Below are positions 57,305-64,000 of a stretch of DNA of 64,000 nucleotides, one piece after another. The stretch covers positions 186,001 to 250,000 of the forward strand of contig NZ_FNOV01000002.1 of assembly GCF_900107135.1 (NCBI RefSeq). Direction: 5' to 3'. The stretch's first letter is position 1, and every line of letters begins with the position of its first letter. The DNA is from Hymenobacter psychrophilus (lineage in GTDB: Bacteria > Bacteroidota > Bacteroidia > Cytophagales > Hymenobacteraceae). Under the pieces are notes generated by a model. That model searched no databases, was not told where the DNA came from, and saw only the letters and a program-made list of their open reading frames with translations. The translations under genes and the position numbers were made by a program.

Positions 57305-58467
57305 ATGCCTAATATCTACCAGCAATGCAGCCGTTGCATTATGGACACTACCGTGCCCGGCATCACCTTCGATGCCCAGGGCGAGTGTAATTTCTGCGCC
57401 CTGCACGATAAAATGGACCGCGCCTGCCCACTGGGGAAGCTGGCGAGCGGCACGTGCAGGACCTGGCGGCCGATATGAAGCGTGTGGGCCGGGGCCGCCG
57501 CTACGACTGCGTACTGGGCGTAAGCGGGGGCCGCGACTCTTCGTTTACGCTCTGGTATTGCGTGGTGAAGTTGGGTTTGCGGCCGCTGGCAGTGCATTTC
57601 AACGACGGCTTCGGCAACCCCATAGCCGGCGAGAATATGACCAAGGCCTGCCGCATACTGGGCGTGGAAATGCGCACCATCACCTCCGACTGGCGCGAAT
57701 CCAAAGACCTTAAAATTGCCTTTCTGAAGGCTTCGGTGCCCGATATGGAGGAAGGCACCGACGTGGGCATTGCCACCGCTCTTTACGGCGTAGCAGCCAA
57801 GGAAGGCATCCAGCGCATCATCATCGGGCAGTCGTTTCGCACCGAGGGTATTGCGCCGCTGAGCTGGAACTACCTCGACGGCAAGTACCTGAAGGCCGTG
57901 CACAAGCAGTTCGGCACCGTGCCACTGCGCCCCTGGAAACCGGCCGACCCAGGCTTCCACCTCGACCTGAAGGAGATGTTTTACTATGCCTTCATCCGGC
58001 GCATTAAAACCGTTACGCTGCTTTACCACGTCGATTATGTGCGCGCCGATGTAGACCAATTGCTGCAAAAGGAACTCGACTGGGTAAACCCCGGCGCCCA
58101 TTACTTCGATGACCTTTACCAGAGCGTCATCTATTACCTCAACCGCACCAAATTCAACATCGACCGGCGGCTGTTCAACTACTCGGCCCTCATCCGCTCG
58201 GGGCAAATGCCGCGGACTGAGGGTTTGGAGAAAGTGCGCCACGTCAATAGCATCGAAGACGAAAAGGTCATCAGTCTCTGTATTAAGCGCCTTGGCCTGA
58301 CGCGCGAGGAGTTTGAGCATATCGTGGCCACGCCACCTACCACCTTCCGCTCCTACCCCAACAATTACGCCCTCATTCGCCGCCTCCGCTGGCCCATCAA
58401 GCTACTGAGCCAGTTCCGCCTCATCCCCGAATCAGCCCACGACAAGTATTTCAACTGCGGCACCTAA
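57305..58467 (+). pseudogene. N-acetyl sugar amidotransferase, frameshifted near the N-terminus
   Basis: Proteins of this family (PseA/WbpG-like) amidate N-acetyl sugars of surface polysaccharides. The zinc-site start, MPNIYQQCSRCIMDTTVPG then CNFCALHDKMDRACP, is read from the ATG at 57305, but that frame stops at TGA 57476. The rest, from TGEAGERHVQDLAADMKRVG, is in the frame of a GTG at 57454 and includes the ATP-pyrophosphatase P-loop VLGVSGGRDSS and the full C-terminus to 58467. One base missing from the C run at 57427-57429 would rejoin the two. Either the gene is newly broken, or this is a sequence error. The main part is otherwise clean, so the break is recent. Confidence 0.8.
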
Positions 58468-58532
58468 TACTCAACGGTGAGGCCGAAACGCCCGGAAGAC
58501 AGCTAAGCGGTTCGTCCCTTTCAGGGCCCCAG

Positions 58533-58598
58533 AATCAACCGAAGCGCAAAATCCTTGACATCCGTGCTGGAGTCAGGGGCTTTGCGCTTCGGTTGATT
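58533..58598. terminator. Bidirectional terminator between convergent genes
   Basis: AATCAACCGAAGCGCAAA (58533-58550) is an exact 18-bp complement of 58581-58598, with a 30-base loop. It lies between the sugar amidotransferase and the ferredoxin gene. Confidence 0.8.
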
Positions 58599-58620
58599 TT
58601 ATGCGGAGGACGAGCTCTTG

Positions 58621-58971
58621 TTAAGCCTTCTGGTGGAGCCACTGCTGCTTGGCTAGCAGCTTTTCCTGCGATTCGCGGTAGTCGGGGTCGTCTACGCAAC
58701 AGTCGACGGGGCATACGGCAGCGCACTGAGGCTCCTCGTGGAAGCCCACGCACTCGGTGCATTTATCCGATACGATGTAGTAGTACTCATCGGAAACCGG
58801 AGTTTGGGGCGTTACGCCTGATATGGTCTGGCCGCCATCGAGTTGCACGTCCTTTAGCGTAGTGCCGTCGGCCCAGCGCCAGGCGGCGCCGCCCTCGTAA
58901 ATAGCGGTGTTGGGGCATTCCGGTTCGCAGGCACCACAGTTGATGCACTCGTCGGTTATCATTATGGCCAT
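58621..58971 (-). CDS. Ferredoxin with two [4Fe-4S] clusters
   Basis: The ATG at 58971 gives a 116-residue ferredoxin of the YfhL/Allochromatium type. The first cluster motif is [19 protein letters not shown] and the second [22 protein letters not shown], with the extra residues between Cys 2 and 3 that mark this type. About 45 residues separate the motifs, longer than in minimal ferredoxins. It carries electrons in the cytosol; the partner is unknown. It is divergent from the acyl-CoA reductase at 59170, and a consensus -7 box lies 76 bp before its start. Confidence 0.94.
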   Translation of the reverse strand: MAIMITDECINCGACEPECPNTAIYEGGAAWRWADGTTLKDVQLDGGQTISGVTPQTPVSDEYYYIVSDKCTECVGFHEEPQCAAVCPVDCCVDDPDYRESQEKLLAKQQWLHQKA

Positions 58972-59046
58972 AGCCTCGGGAATCGTTAGGGAGAGAAAAT
59001 CGGGTAAGCAAGGTACGTAAGCGGCCGGGGGCAGGATACGGAAAGG

Positions 59047-59054
59047 CAAAAGTA
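59047..59054 (-). promoter_or_regulatory. Promoter -7 box for the ferredoxin gene
   Basis: TACTTTTG on the minus strand is a full consensus match, 75 bp before the ATG at 58971. Confidence 0.5.
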
Positions 59055-59169
59055 GGCATTCGCCGTACACCCCTATGTATATGCTATGTAATTTCGGGCC
59101 GCCGATATTGTTTTAATCTGCTGGCGGCTTCGGCAGTCCTTCTCCTTCGCATTTTCAGCTTTCCTATAG

Positions 59170-60195
59170 ATGACCTACGCCGACCGCCTTGCCGCTTTTG
59201 TGGCCCTGGGCCAGCGCCTCACCGCTTTGCTCGATCCGGCCCAGGCCGACGAGCTGACCGAGCTTTGCATCCGGGCCCGCAACAATAACCCGTGGTTTGA
59301 TGCGCCCAACGTACGCGCCGCCCTCGAGGGCGTAGCCGAATTGCTACGCGAAGAGCCCCTACGCCAGTGGGCTGGCCGCTACCGGCCCGAGCCCCAGGCC
59401 CCCCGCCTGGTAGGCGTAGTAATGGCCGGCAACATTCCGCTGGTGGGCTTTCACGACGCGCTGTGCGTGCTGCTCAGCGGCCACCATTTGCTGGCCAAGC
59501 TCAGCTCCGACGATACGCTGCTCATGCGCTGGGTACTGAGCGAGCTGACGCGCCTCGAACCCCGCTTCGCCGACGCCGTGCAGCTCGTCGAGCGCCTCAA
59601 CGCCGCCGACGCCTTCATTGCCACCGGCTCCGACAACACGGCCCGTTATTTCGAGTACTACTTCGGCAAGAAGCCCCACATTATCCGGCGCAACCGCACC
59701 AGCCTGGCCATACTCACGGGCCGCGAAACACCCCACGAGCTGGGGCTGCTGGGCGCCGATATCTTCCGCTACTATGGCCTGGGCTGCCGCAACGTCAGCA
59801 AGCTTTACGCCCCGGTTGGCTACAGTTTCCCGCTGCTGCTCGATGCCCTGCAGCCCTGGCACCATGTGCTGCACCACAACCGCTATCAGAACAACTACGA
59901 CTATAACAAGAGCATCCTGCTCGTCAATGCCGTGCCTCACCTCGACTCAGGCTTTCTGCTGCTCACTGAAAGCGCCCGGCTCGTATCGCCCATCTCGGTG
60001 CTGCATTACAGCACGTACACCACCGAAATCGACCTGGTCGACCAGCTAACCGACGTGGCGGCTCAGACCCAGTGCCTCGTATCGGGCGGCGGGCAGTATC
60101 CGGGCTCCTTCGCCTTCGGCCGGGCCCAGCATCCCGGCCTCGCCGACTACGCCGACGGCGTCGATACAATGGCTTTCCTGGCCGATTTGAGTTGA
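59170..60195 (+). CDS. Acyl-CoA reductase (LuxC-like)
   Basis: This protein belongs to the acyl-CoA reductase/LuxC family in the aldehyde dehydrogenase superfamily. The 341-residue protein has the nucleotide-binding segment RLVGVVMAGNIPLVGFHDAL at about 80-100, LNAADAFIATGSDNTARYFEYYFG at about 145 and the active-site Cys region YYGLGCRNVSKLYAP at about 210. Members reduce acyl-CoA to aldehyde with NADPH; the physiological role in Bacteroidota is not established. It is divergent from a ferredoxin, a common pairing in this phylum. Confidence 0.92.
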   Translation: MTYADRLAAFVALGQRLTALLDPAQADELTELCIRARNNNPWFDAPNVRAALEGVAELLREEPLRQWAGRYRPEPQAPRLVGVVMAGNIPLVGFHDALCVLLSGHHLLAKLSSDDTLLMRWVLSELTRLEPRFADAVQLVERLNAADAFIATGSDNTARYFEYYFGKKPHIIRRNRTSLAILTGRETPHELGLLGADIFRYYGLGCRNVSKLYAPVGYSFPLLLDALQPWHHVLHHNRYQNNYDYNKSILLVNAVPHLDSGFLLLTESARLVSPISVLHYSTYTTEIDLVDQLTDVAAQTQCLVSGGGQYPGSFAFGRAQHPGLADYADGVDTMAFLADLS

Positions 60196-60288
60196 AAGAG
60201 AGTTAAATCGACATTAAAAATTAAATTTTAATTGTGTTTTAATAAGTCTGCGAGTAGATTAGACTCACCTCAAACCAACGTCTACGCC

Positions 60289-60588
60289 ATGCTTACGCTA
60301 GCCCAAGTTCCCCAAACCGTTGCCAAAGAGTCTTTGCGTGAGTACCGCTTCGCAGCCCAGGACGTGCTGACTACTGCTGCCGACCGGCAAAGCCGACGCC
60401 ATTATGCCGAGCGGGCCACCACACTGGGCAACGCCCATCACGGCAAGGTCAACATCTATTTCCGCACCGCCGACGGGGACGTTAAGCGAGTGCAAACCAC
60501 CATCTGGGCCACTGACGCCGACCACCTCACACTCAAAGCCGGTAATTTCCTACCCCTGCGTTGCGTGCTGGGTTTCGATTTTTGCTAA
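60289..60588 (+). CDS. Small hypothetical protein
   Basis: A 99-residue cytosolic protein starting at the ATG at 60289, with no recognised family. The sequence has a helical first half (AKESLREYRFAAQDVLTTAADRQ) and a beta-rich second half (GKVNIYFRTADGDVKRVQTTIWA, then DHLTLKAGNFLPLRCVLGF), which could be a small sheet domain that binds RNA or nucleotides. The AT-rich leader and a strong terminator just after it make it a single-gene unit. Function unknown. Confidence 0.7.
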   Translation: MLTLAQVPQTVAKESLREYRFAAQDVLTTAADRQSRRHYAERATTLGNAHHGKVNIYFRTADGDVKRVQTTIWATDADHLTLKAGNFLPLRCVLGFDFC

Positions 60589-60612
60589 ACCTATTCGGTT
60601 CTCTGAATAAAC

Positions 60613-60676
60613 TGACGGCCCAACGCCAAGCCCGCCCAAACAGAATCTGTTGGGCGGGCTTGGCGTTGGGCCGTCA
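60613..60676. terminator. Perfect 27-bp inverted repeat, bidirectional terminator
   Basis: Arms 60613-60639 and 60650-60676 are exact complements with a 10-base centre. It lies between the small hypothetical and the nucleoside phosphorylase genes, which converge. Arms this long are more than a terminator needs, so a REP-like origin is possible. Confidence 0.85.
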
Positions 60677-60726
60677 TATAATTGCACAATACCTGGATAT
60701 GGTATCCAGGAAGTAATTCATCCTGC

Positions 60727-61599
60727 TTAGAGCCGGTCGAGGGTTTTCTGAATCAGGTCGCCCACGATTTGGTCGGCGTTGGTGGCAAACTCGCCGGTGG
60801 TGCGGTTGGCCACGATGGCGTTGAGCGAGAGCACCTCGTGGCCCAGCATGCGGCCCAGCGAGTAGTAGCCGGCCGTTTCCATCTCGAAGTTGGTGAGCCG
60901 GAACTCGCCCTCGGCGCTCTGGTAACGGTAGTTCTGGTAAGCCTCAATGAGATGAGGCATGCGCAAATCAAGACGTAAAACCCGGCCCTGGGGGCCGTAG
61001 AAGCCGGGGCAGGTGAGCGTGTTACCCATAATCATGTCGTGGCCGATTTGCTCGCGCAGCAGGTCGGAGCCGCGCACGCAGTACGGGCGGTAAGGCAGCT
61101 GCAGAGCCTCCTGAATGCCCTGAGCCACTTCTATTTCCAGGCCGGTTTCTACCAGCGGGTAGAACTGCATGAGCGAATCGAGGCCCACGGCGTGCTCGGA
61201 GGCCAGCAACGAGCCCACCGGCACATCGGCCTGCAACGAGCCGCTGGTGCCCACCCGCACAATGCGCAGGCTAATGTGCTCGGCCTGGGGCCGTACCTCG
61301 CGGGTCACGAAGTCGATATTAACCAGCGCATCGAGCTCGTTCATCAGAATATCGATGTTATCGGTGCCCATGCCGGTGCTGATAACGGCCATGCGCTTGC
61401 CCTTGTAGTAGCCTACATGGGTCACGAATTCGCGCTTGTGGATTTTGGTTTCGATGGAATCGAAATGCTCGCTCACGCTGGGCACCCGCTCGGGGTCGCC
61501 GACGGTAATAATGGTGTCGGAAATATGGTCGGGCAGCAGGTTGAGGTGGTAAACGCTACCGTCTTTATTGAGAATGAATTCCGATTCGGCGATGGGCAT
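60727..61599 (-). CDS. Nucleoside phosphorylase (PNP/UDP family)
   Basis: This 290-residue enzyme of the purine/uridine phosphorylase family cleaves nucleosides with phosphate. Key regions are the phosphate-binding VGDPERV at about 33, ISTGMGTDNIDILMNEL at about 75, IVRVGTSGSLQADVPVGSL at about 110 and the base/ribose-binding TNFEMETAGYYSLGRMLGHE at about 240, whose Glu-Met-Glu is the family hallmark. It most resembles uridine phosphorylases, but the substrate is not fixed by sequence. It ends at a strong terminator. The gene stands alone, 81 bp downstream of trhO on the same strand. Confidence 0.93.
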   Translation of the reverse strand: MPIAESEFILNKDGSVYHLNLLPDHISDTIITVGDPERVPSVSEHFDSIETKIHKREFVTHVGYYKGKRMAVISTGMGTDNIDILMNELDALVNIDFVTREVRPQAEHISLRIVRVGTSGSLQADVPVGSLLASEHAVGLDSLMQFYPLVETGLEIEVAQGIQEALQLPYRPYCVRGSDLLREQIGHDMIMGNTLTCPGFYGPQGRVLRLDLRMPHLIEAYQNYRYQSAEGEFRLTNFEMETAGYYSLGRMLGHEVLSLNAIVANRTTGEFATNADQIVGDLIQKTLDRL

Positions 61600-61680
61600 T
61601 GGTGGGAGGTTGGAAAGTGGAGAACTAAAGGAAAGGCTTGTTATCCTTGGCTTTGCGTAGGATGACAGTTTGCGGGTTTG

Positions 61681-62634
61681 CTACTGGCCCGGAGCGCGGT
61701 ACGAAACCAGGCCCTGCTCGGGGCTGTAGTGGTTGCTGAGCTTGGGGTAGGTGCCAGTGCCGTCGTAGGGGCGCTTGGCGGGGTGGGCCTGGCAGGTGGG
61801 CGAGCAGGCGCCGGCCATTTGTTCGGCGCAGGCCTCACAGAGCGGTACGTGGGCGTTGCAGTGCGGATTGGCGCAGTTCACCATCCGGTCGGAGGGCGTG
61901 TGGCAGTGCTGGCACTGGCTGACGATGCTGGGGTTTACCGTGTTTACATCGACGGCCACGCGGCCATCGAACACGTAGCACTTGCCCTCGAAGTCCTCGC
62001 CCCCGGCCTCCAGACCGTACTTGATGATGCCGCCGTGGAGCTGGTACACGTTATCGAAGCCCTGGTCGAGCAGGAAGGCGCTGGCCTTCTCGCACTTGAT
62101 GCCGCCGGTGCAATAGGTCAGGATTTTCTTGTCCTTGTACTGTGCCAGCTCGGCTACTTTCTCCGGGAATTCGCGGAAGTTCTCGATGTCGAGCGTCACG
62201 GCGTTTTTGAAGCGGCCGAGGCGGTGCTCGTAGTCGGAGCGCACATCGAGTACCACCACGTCGGGCTGGTCCTTCAGGTCGCGGAACTGCTCGGGCGAGA
62301 GGTGAATGCCGGTGCGCTCGTAGGGCCGGATGGCGGGCAGGCCCACATGCACGATTTCGGGCTTCACGCGCACGTGCAGCTTCCGGAACGTGTGCTCCGG
62401 GGCTTCTTCCACCTTGAATTCGAGGGCCGCAAAACGCGGGTCGGCCTTCACCAGTCGCATGTACTCTTCGCAGTCGGCCCGGCGGCCCGAAACGGTGCCG
62501 TTAAGACCTTCGGGGGCCACAATGATGCGGCCCAGCAGGTTCAGCTGCAGGCAAAGCCGGTGGTGCTCCTCCCGAAACTGCTCGGGATTCTCCAGCGGCG
62601 TGTAGCAGTAGTAAAGCAGAACGAGAAAGTCCAT
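61681..62634 (-). CDS. trhO: tRNA uridine 5-hydroxylase TrhO (YceA/rhodanese-type)
   Basis: TrhO hydroxylates U34 of certain tRNAs using oxygen. The 317-residue protein has an N-terminal acylphosphatase-like domain (FLVLLYYCYTPLENPEQF, VAPEGLNGTVSG), a rhodanese domain with VVLDVRSDYEHRLGRFKNAV and the active Cys in LTYCTGGIKCEKASAFL at about 176, and a C-terminal Cys-rich tail (VSQCQHCHTPSDRMVNC, PLCEACAEQMAGACSPTC) likely to bind zinc. A word-type inverted element lies between this gene and the acyltransferase upstream. Confidence 0.95.
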   Translation of the reverse strand: MDFLVLLYYCYTPLENPEQFREEHHRLCLQLNLLGRIIVAPEGLNGTVSGRRADCEEYMRLVKADPRFAALEFKVEEAPEHTFRKLHVRVKPEIVHVGLPAIRPYERTGIHLSPEQFRDLKDQPDVVVLDVRSDYEHRLGRFKNAVTLDIENFREFPEKVAELAQYKDKKILTYCTGGIKCEKASAFLLDQGFDNVYQLHGGIIKYGLEAGGEDFEGKCYVFDGRVAVDVNTVNPSIVSQCQHCHTPSDRMVNCANPHCNAHVPLCEACAEQMAGACSPTCQAHPAKRPYDGTGTYPKLSNHYSPEQGLVSYRAPGQ

Positions 62635-62639
62635 TCTTC

Positions 62640-62733
62640 GCTGAGAAGTTGAGAAGGTGAAACCTGAGATGTGAGATGAGGAAATACCTGGTTGGTGGTT
62701 TCGTCCGGCTCACTTCTCAGGTTTCGGAATCCC
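62640..62733. repeat. Inverted word element between acyltransferase and trhO
   Basis: Left arm 62640-62680 repeats TGAG-containing words at 7 to 8-bp steps; GAAACCTGAG inside it is complementary to CTCAGGTTTC in the right arm (62709-62733). The left arm starts five bases from the trhO ATG; the right arm lies about 10 bases from the acyltransferase stop codon. The period is less regular than in other elements. Confidence 0.6.
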
Positions 62734-62744
62734 ATGTCTAAAAT

Positions 62745-63377
62745 TTAAACTTTCGCGGCCGGGTTACCGAAAACCGTCTGGCCCGCAGCTACATCGGCCA
62801 CCACAACCGAGCCAGCCCCTACGCGGGCTTTAGCCCCGATTTTCACCCCGGCCACGATTACGGCACCGGCCCCAATGAAGGCCTGCTCGCCCACCGTTAC
62901 GCCGGCGTTGAGGATGGCCCCGGCCCCTAGTTGGGCGTAGTCACCCACTTCGGACTTTACATCGACTACGGCATTGGCACCCAGAATGCAGCCGTCGCCG
63001 AGGCGGGCGGTACCGGCTACCACGGCGTTGGCGCCCACGAGGTTGCCATGGCCCAGCCAGGCGTGGGCCGATACGCTGGCCCGCTCATGAATGGCGTTGA
63101 CGGGCGCCACACTGTATTCTTCGCGCAGCATGTTGGTGAGGCTGCGGCGGCTGGCCGTGTCTTCGGTGGCCACGAATACCTCACATTTCTTGCCCAGCAG
63201 CTTGAGCAGCTCCTTATCATCGGTGTTGCCCATCACCGACACGTCATTGAGTTCGGTCTGCTGCAGCGCAGCATCGTCGTCGAGCAGGCAGTACACGACT
63301 ACATCGTTGCTCTGGAAGGCATCGAGGGCAGCGGTGCCCACGGCCTGGGCTCCCAGGATGATTACAGGATTTTCCAT
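62745..63377 (-). CDS. Sugar O-acyltransferase, NeuD/PglD family
   Basis: This 210-residue protein joins an N-terminal Rossmann-like domain (VIILGAQAVGTAALDAF) to a C-terminal left-handed beta-helix of hexapeptide repeats (about 95-205: GNLVGANAVVAGTARLGDGC, ILGANAVVDVKSEVGDYAQL), ending in TVFGNPAAKV. This is the NeuD/PglD acetyltransferase pattern. The catalytic His is not certain: the PglD-type region has AHAWLGHGN. Substrate is probably a nucleotide sugar of a surface glycan; no glycan genes are adjacent. The protein is probably cytosolic. A -7 box lies 54 bp before the ATG. Confidence 0.9.
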   Translation of the reverse strand: MENPVIILGAQAVGTAALDAFQSNDVVVYCLLDDDAALQQTELNDVSVMGNTDDKELLKLLGKKCEVFVATEDTASRRSLTNMLREEYSVAPVNAIHERASVSAHAWLGHGNLVGANAVVAGTARLGDGCILGANAVVDVKSEVGDYAQLGAGAILNAGVTVGEQAFIGAGAVIVAGVKIGAKARVGAGSVVVADVAAGQTVFGNPAAKV

Positions 63378-63430
63378 ATCTATTAAAAAACGGCCGCGGG
63401 GCGGCCGATGACGAGTTAAGAACGAAACAG

Positions 63431-63438
63431 CAAAGATA
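63431..63438 (-). promoter_or_regulatory. Promoter -7 box for the acyltransferase
   Basis: TATCTTTG on the minus strand is a full consensus match, 53 bp before the ATG at 63377. Confidence 0.5.
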
Positions 63439-63450
63439 CGGCATGAGATG

Positions 63451-63513
63451 TCAGTTGCCAGTTGCTAATGAAACAACGGGTCATGCTGAGCATTCCCTTT
63501 CACTAGCAACTGA
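63451..63513. repeat. Short inverted word repeat with REP-like segment
   Basis: CAGTTGC repeats twice at 63452-63465, and CACTAGCAACTGA (63501-63513) is its imperfect complement. Between them is GTCATGCTGAGCAT (63480-63493), the end sequence of the REP-like family seen at 2280 and 44115. Confidence 0.6.
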
Positions 63514-63514
63514 T

Positions 63515-64000
63515 TCACTTCAGCCAGCGGCGCACGTAGTTGTTTTGCAGCAGTAGCAGCAGCAGAAACGGCAGGAACGTGGTGCGGTAGCGGCTGAGCG
63601 TGCCCAGGTTAGGGGTGGTGAGGCCCAGCAGCGCGGCCAGCAGCAGGCAGTAGAGTAGCAGCGCCGCTACCACCGCAAAGGGCAGCCGGCCGGCGTGGCC
63701 CCGCATTATGGCCATTAATGCCACGCCCAGCAGCGTCAGTAGCAGCAGGTTTTCGAGGCCCGCAGCTACGTAGCGCACCGAGTCGCCCTCCCAGGGCCAG
63801 GGGCGCACCAGCGTGTTGAGGGCGGCCAGCGGCGCATGTTGCAGCACGCTTGCGGTGGTAGGCTGCAGGTTGGGGTAGTGCAGGTGCGGCCGGTTGGCGG
63901 AGGCGCGGAGCAGAACGGTGTAGTTGCGCTGGAGCTGGGAGGTGAATTTGTTGGGCCGGAACAGCGTGCTCACCTCCCCTGCCGCCCAGCCGCCACCGGC
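63515..64000 (-). CDS. Multi-pass membrane protein, C-terminal part (5' end outside window)
   Basis: The reading frame stays open to the edge of the window, so the gene begins beyond 64000. The visible 161 residues have a polar stretch (TLFRPNKFTSQLQRNYTVLLRASANRPHLHYPN by key residues Arg, Asn, His), then two or three hydrophobic helices (YVAAGLENLLLLTLLGVALMAIM; LPFAVVAALLLYCLLLAALLGL) and a final SRYRTTFLPFLLLLLLQNNYVRRWL. The YR(T/S)xxxPFxxL ending is reminiscent of membrane proteins that handle polyprenyl-linked sugars, such as glycosyltransferase family 39 or O-antigen polymerase relatives, but this is too short to assign. It is upstream of a NeuD-like acyltransferase on the same strand, which fits a glycan role. 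Confidence 0.8.
   Translation of the reverse strand, partial: AGGGWAAGEVSTLFRPNKFTSQLQRNYTVLLRASANRPHLHYPNLQPTTASVLQHAPLAALNTLVRPWPWEGDSVRYVAAGLENLLLLTLLGVALMAIMRGHAGRLPFAVVAALLLYCLLLAALLGLTTPNLGTLSRYRTTFLPFLLLLLLQNNYVRRWLK

Noticed and set aside
1-64000. tRNA, rRNA, riboswitch or prophage
   Set aside because: No cloverleaf, rRNA segment, known riboswitch core or phage gene was recognised on either strand by reading; a covariance-model search would be decisive.

Overview
The window is high-GC chromosomal DNA from a member of the Bacteroidota, most likely Hymenobacter or a close relative (Hymenobacteraceae). Supporting signs are a fused lpxC-fabZ gene, a PorX regulator of type IX secretion, a TonB receptor with an N-terminal carboxypeptidase-like domain, start codons without Shine-Dalgarno sites, and many TAnnTTTG promoter -7 boxes. 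No rRNA, tRNA, prophage, complete insertion sequence or CRISPR array was found. Both ends cut through a gene.

Layout. 1-7.3 kb: the end of a sensor kinase, then an RND efflux operon (adaptor, pump, outer-membrane channel). 7.4-7.8 kb: an AT-rich orphan gene that looks foreign. 8-16.9 kb: two divergent proteases, an aldo/keto reductase, fumarylacetoacetase, a zinc alcohol dehydrogenase and its small partner. 16.9-28.5 kb: a minus-strand cluster for short-chain carboxylate use (acs, a PrpE-like ligase, a single-domain receiver, an SLC5-STAC-histidine kinase, a small membrane protein, an MFS symporter, a porin, and an InsA-like DNA-binding protein). 28.6-37.5 kb: mixed genes including an M28 peptidase, flavin reductase, cupin, alanine dehydrogenase, tsaE, an aminotransferase, an orphan TonB-plug protein and porX. 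37.9-43.6 kb: an HD phosphohydrolase, lpxD, lpxC-fabZ, lpxA and an ABC ATPase. 43.7-56.1 kb: a DUF4197 protein, cinA, a 2-oxo acid dehydrogenase E2, a TonB receptor, oligopeptidase B and valS. 56.3-64 kb: a nitrilase-type hydrolase, a frameshifted N-acetyl sugar amidotransferase, ferredoxin and acyl-CoA reductase, a nucleoside phosphorylase, trhO, a NeuD-like acyltransferase and the end of a membrane protein.

The most unusual signal lies between the genes. Many junctions carry an element with two inverted arms around a 40-100 bp centre. Each arm is a run of degenerate 7-bp words, and the word differs from locus to locus. One arm lies at or just past the stop codon of the upstream gene and the other ends a few bases before the start codon of the next. 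The same pattern recurs at lpxD, lpxC, lpxA, the SLC5 kinase, its receiver, the MFS gene, ald and others. One such element sits in frame inside valS. Related signals are a 12-copy AGGGCTT array and longer REP-like palindromes with GTCATnCTGAGC ends. I know of no described element in this phylum matching this, although 7-bp tandem repeats (STRRs) are known in cyanobacteria.
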